Positions 5,459 to 5,761 of a stretch of 5,761 bases of DNA are shown here, piece after piece; positions within the stretch are counted from its first letter, which is position 1, and every line of letters begins with the position of its first letter. The translations under genes were made by a program, and so were the position numbers. The DNA is taken from contig JAGXLT010000072.1 in assembly GCA_018334525.1 (NCBI GenBank), positions 1 through 5,761 of the forward strand, given 5' to 3'. The stretch comes from Gammaproteobacteria bacterium. GTDB taxonomy: Bacteria > Pseudomonadota > Gammaproteobacteria > Nitrococcales > Nitrococcaceae. The notes under the pieces were generated by a model. The model searched no databases, was not told the origin of the DNA, and saw nothing but the letters and a program-made list of their open reading frames with translations.

Positions 5459-5761
5459 ATGAGACGGCTGACTGTATCGACCCTGCTGCTGTTTGTTGTA
5501 TTACTGAGCGCTTGCGCGCAAACCGGCCAAAGCCTGCGTCTATCGCCAGAGCCGCCGACTACCGGGCCAGCGGTAGGCGCCGCGTCGGAAATCGGTTTGC
5601 GAGTGATAGACGCCCGTGAGCAGGTTGCTGAGCTTGGAACCCAGCAAACACTGCGCGGCGACGTACTGCCCCTTAGCGCGGCACAGGATATTGCCTATGT
5701 AGTACAACTGGCAGCGGCTGAGGCGCTAAAAGGTTATGACCTGACAGCCGCGCTATGGACA
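5459..5761 (+). CDS. yajG: YajG-family lipoprotein, 3' end cut by window
   Basis: The first 101 codons are visible and the frame is open at the window end; the family is usually about 190 aa. A lipoprotein signal peptide is clear: basic start (R2, R3), hydrophobic stretch about 8-16, and lipobox LSAC with the lipidated cysteine at C19. Alanine at +2 rather than aspartate predicts transfer to the outer membrane. The mature part begins with a proline-rich linker (SLRLSPEPPTTGPAVG), then a strand ending VIDARE and a GT segment. This resembles the start of YajG proteins, which go P-rich linker, VxVxVxDxR, LG. The cellular role of YajG is not established. The gene is transcribed divergently from the MTHFR-like operon across a 120-bp gap. 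The lipoprotein call is firm; the family call is from likeness of the N-terminal half only. Confidence 0.75.
   Translation, partial: MRRLTVSTLLLFVVLLSACAQTGQSLRLSPEPPTTGPAVGAASEIGLRVIDAREQVAELGTQQTLRGDVLPLSAAQDIAYVVQLAAAEALKGYDLTAALWT

Overview
This window reads as an ordinary, gene-dense stretch of a gammaproteobacterial chromosome. The base composition is moderately GC-rich by eye. The reasons for the placement are the end of a cbb3-oxidase assembly cluster (ccoI-ccoS followed by a UreH/SafE-like membrane protein) and a YajG-family lipoprotein, a family typical of Gammaproteobacteria. The genus cannot be determined. I see no transposase, phage gene, CRISPR array, tRNA or rRNA, and no gene-free stretch longer than about 120 bases.

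Left block, plus strand (2-3750): the 3' part of ccoI (P1B-type copper ATPase), then ccoS (57 aa, start overlapping the ccoI stop as ATGA), then a six-helix UreH/SafE-like protein (2 bp gap), then a 470-aa FAD-linked D-2-hydroxyacid dehydrogenase (7 bp gap). The first three form a conserved unit that supplies copper to and matures cbb3 cytochrome c oxidase, which is used for respiration at low oxygen. The flavoenzyme is probably co-transcribed but has no obvious role in oxidase assembly.

Middle block, minus strand (5338 down to 3747): a compact three-gene operon of a divergent methylenetetrahydrofolate reductase-family enzyme, a MOSC-domain protein (4-bp ATGA overlap) and an unrecognised 74-aa two-helix membrane protein (3 bp gap). 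Its last stop codon overlaps the stop of the convergent flavoenzyme gene by 4 bp.

Right block: a roughly 120-bp divergent intergenic region holds a 16-bp imperfect palindrome and weak promoter candidates. The 5' part of a YajG-family outer-membrane lipoprotein gene follows, cut by the window end.

No clearly new system is evident. The points most worth a second look are a run of five G-tracts with 2-nt spacers inside the UreH-like gene, the palindrome in the divergent promoter region, and the MTHFR-MOSC-membrane protein operon.
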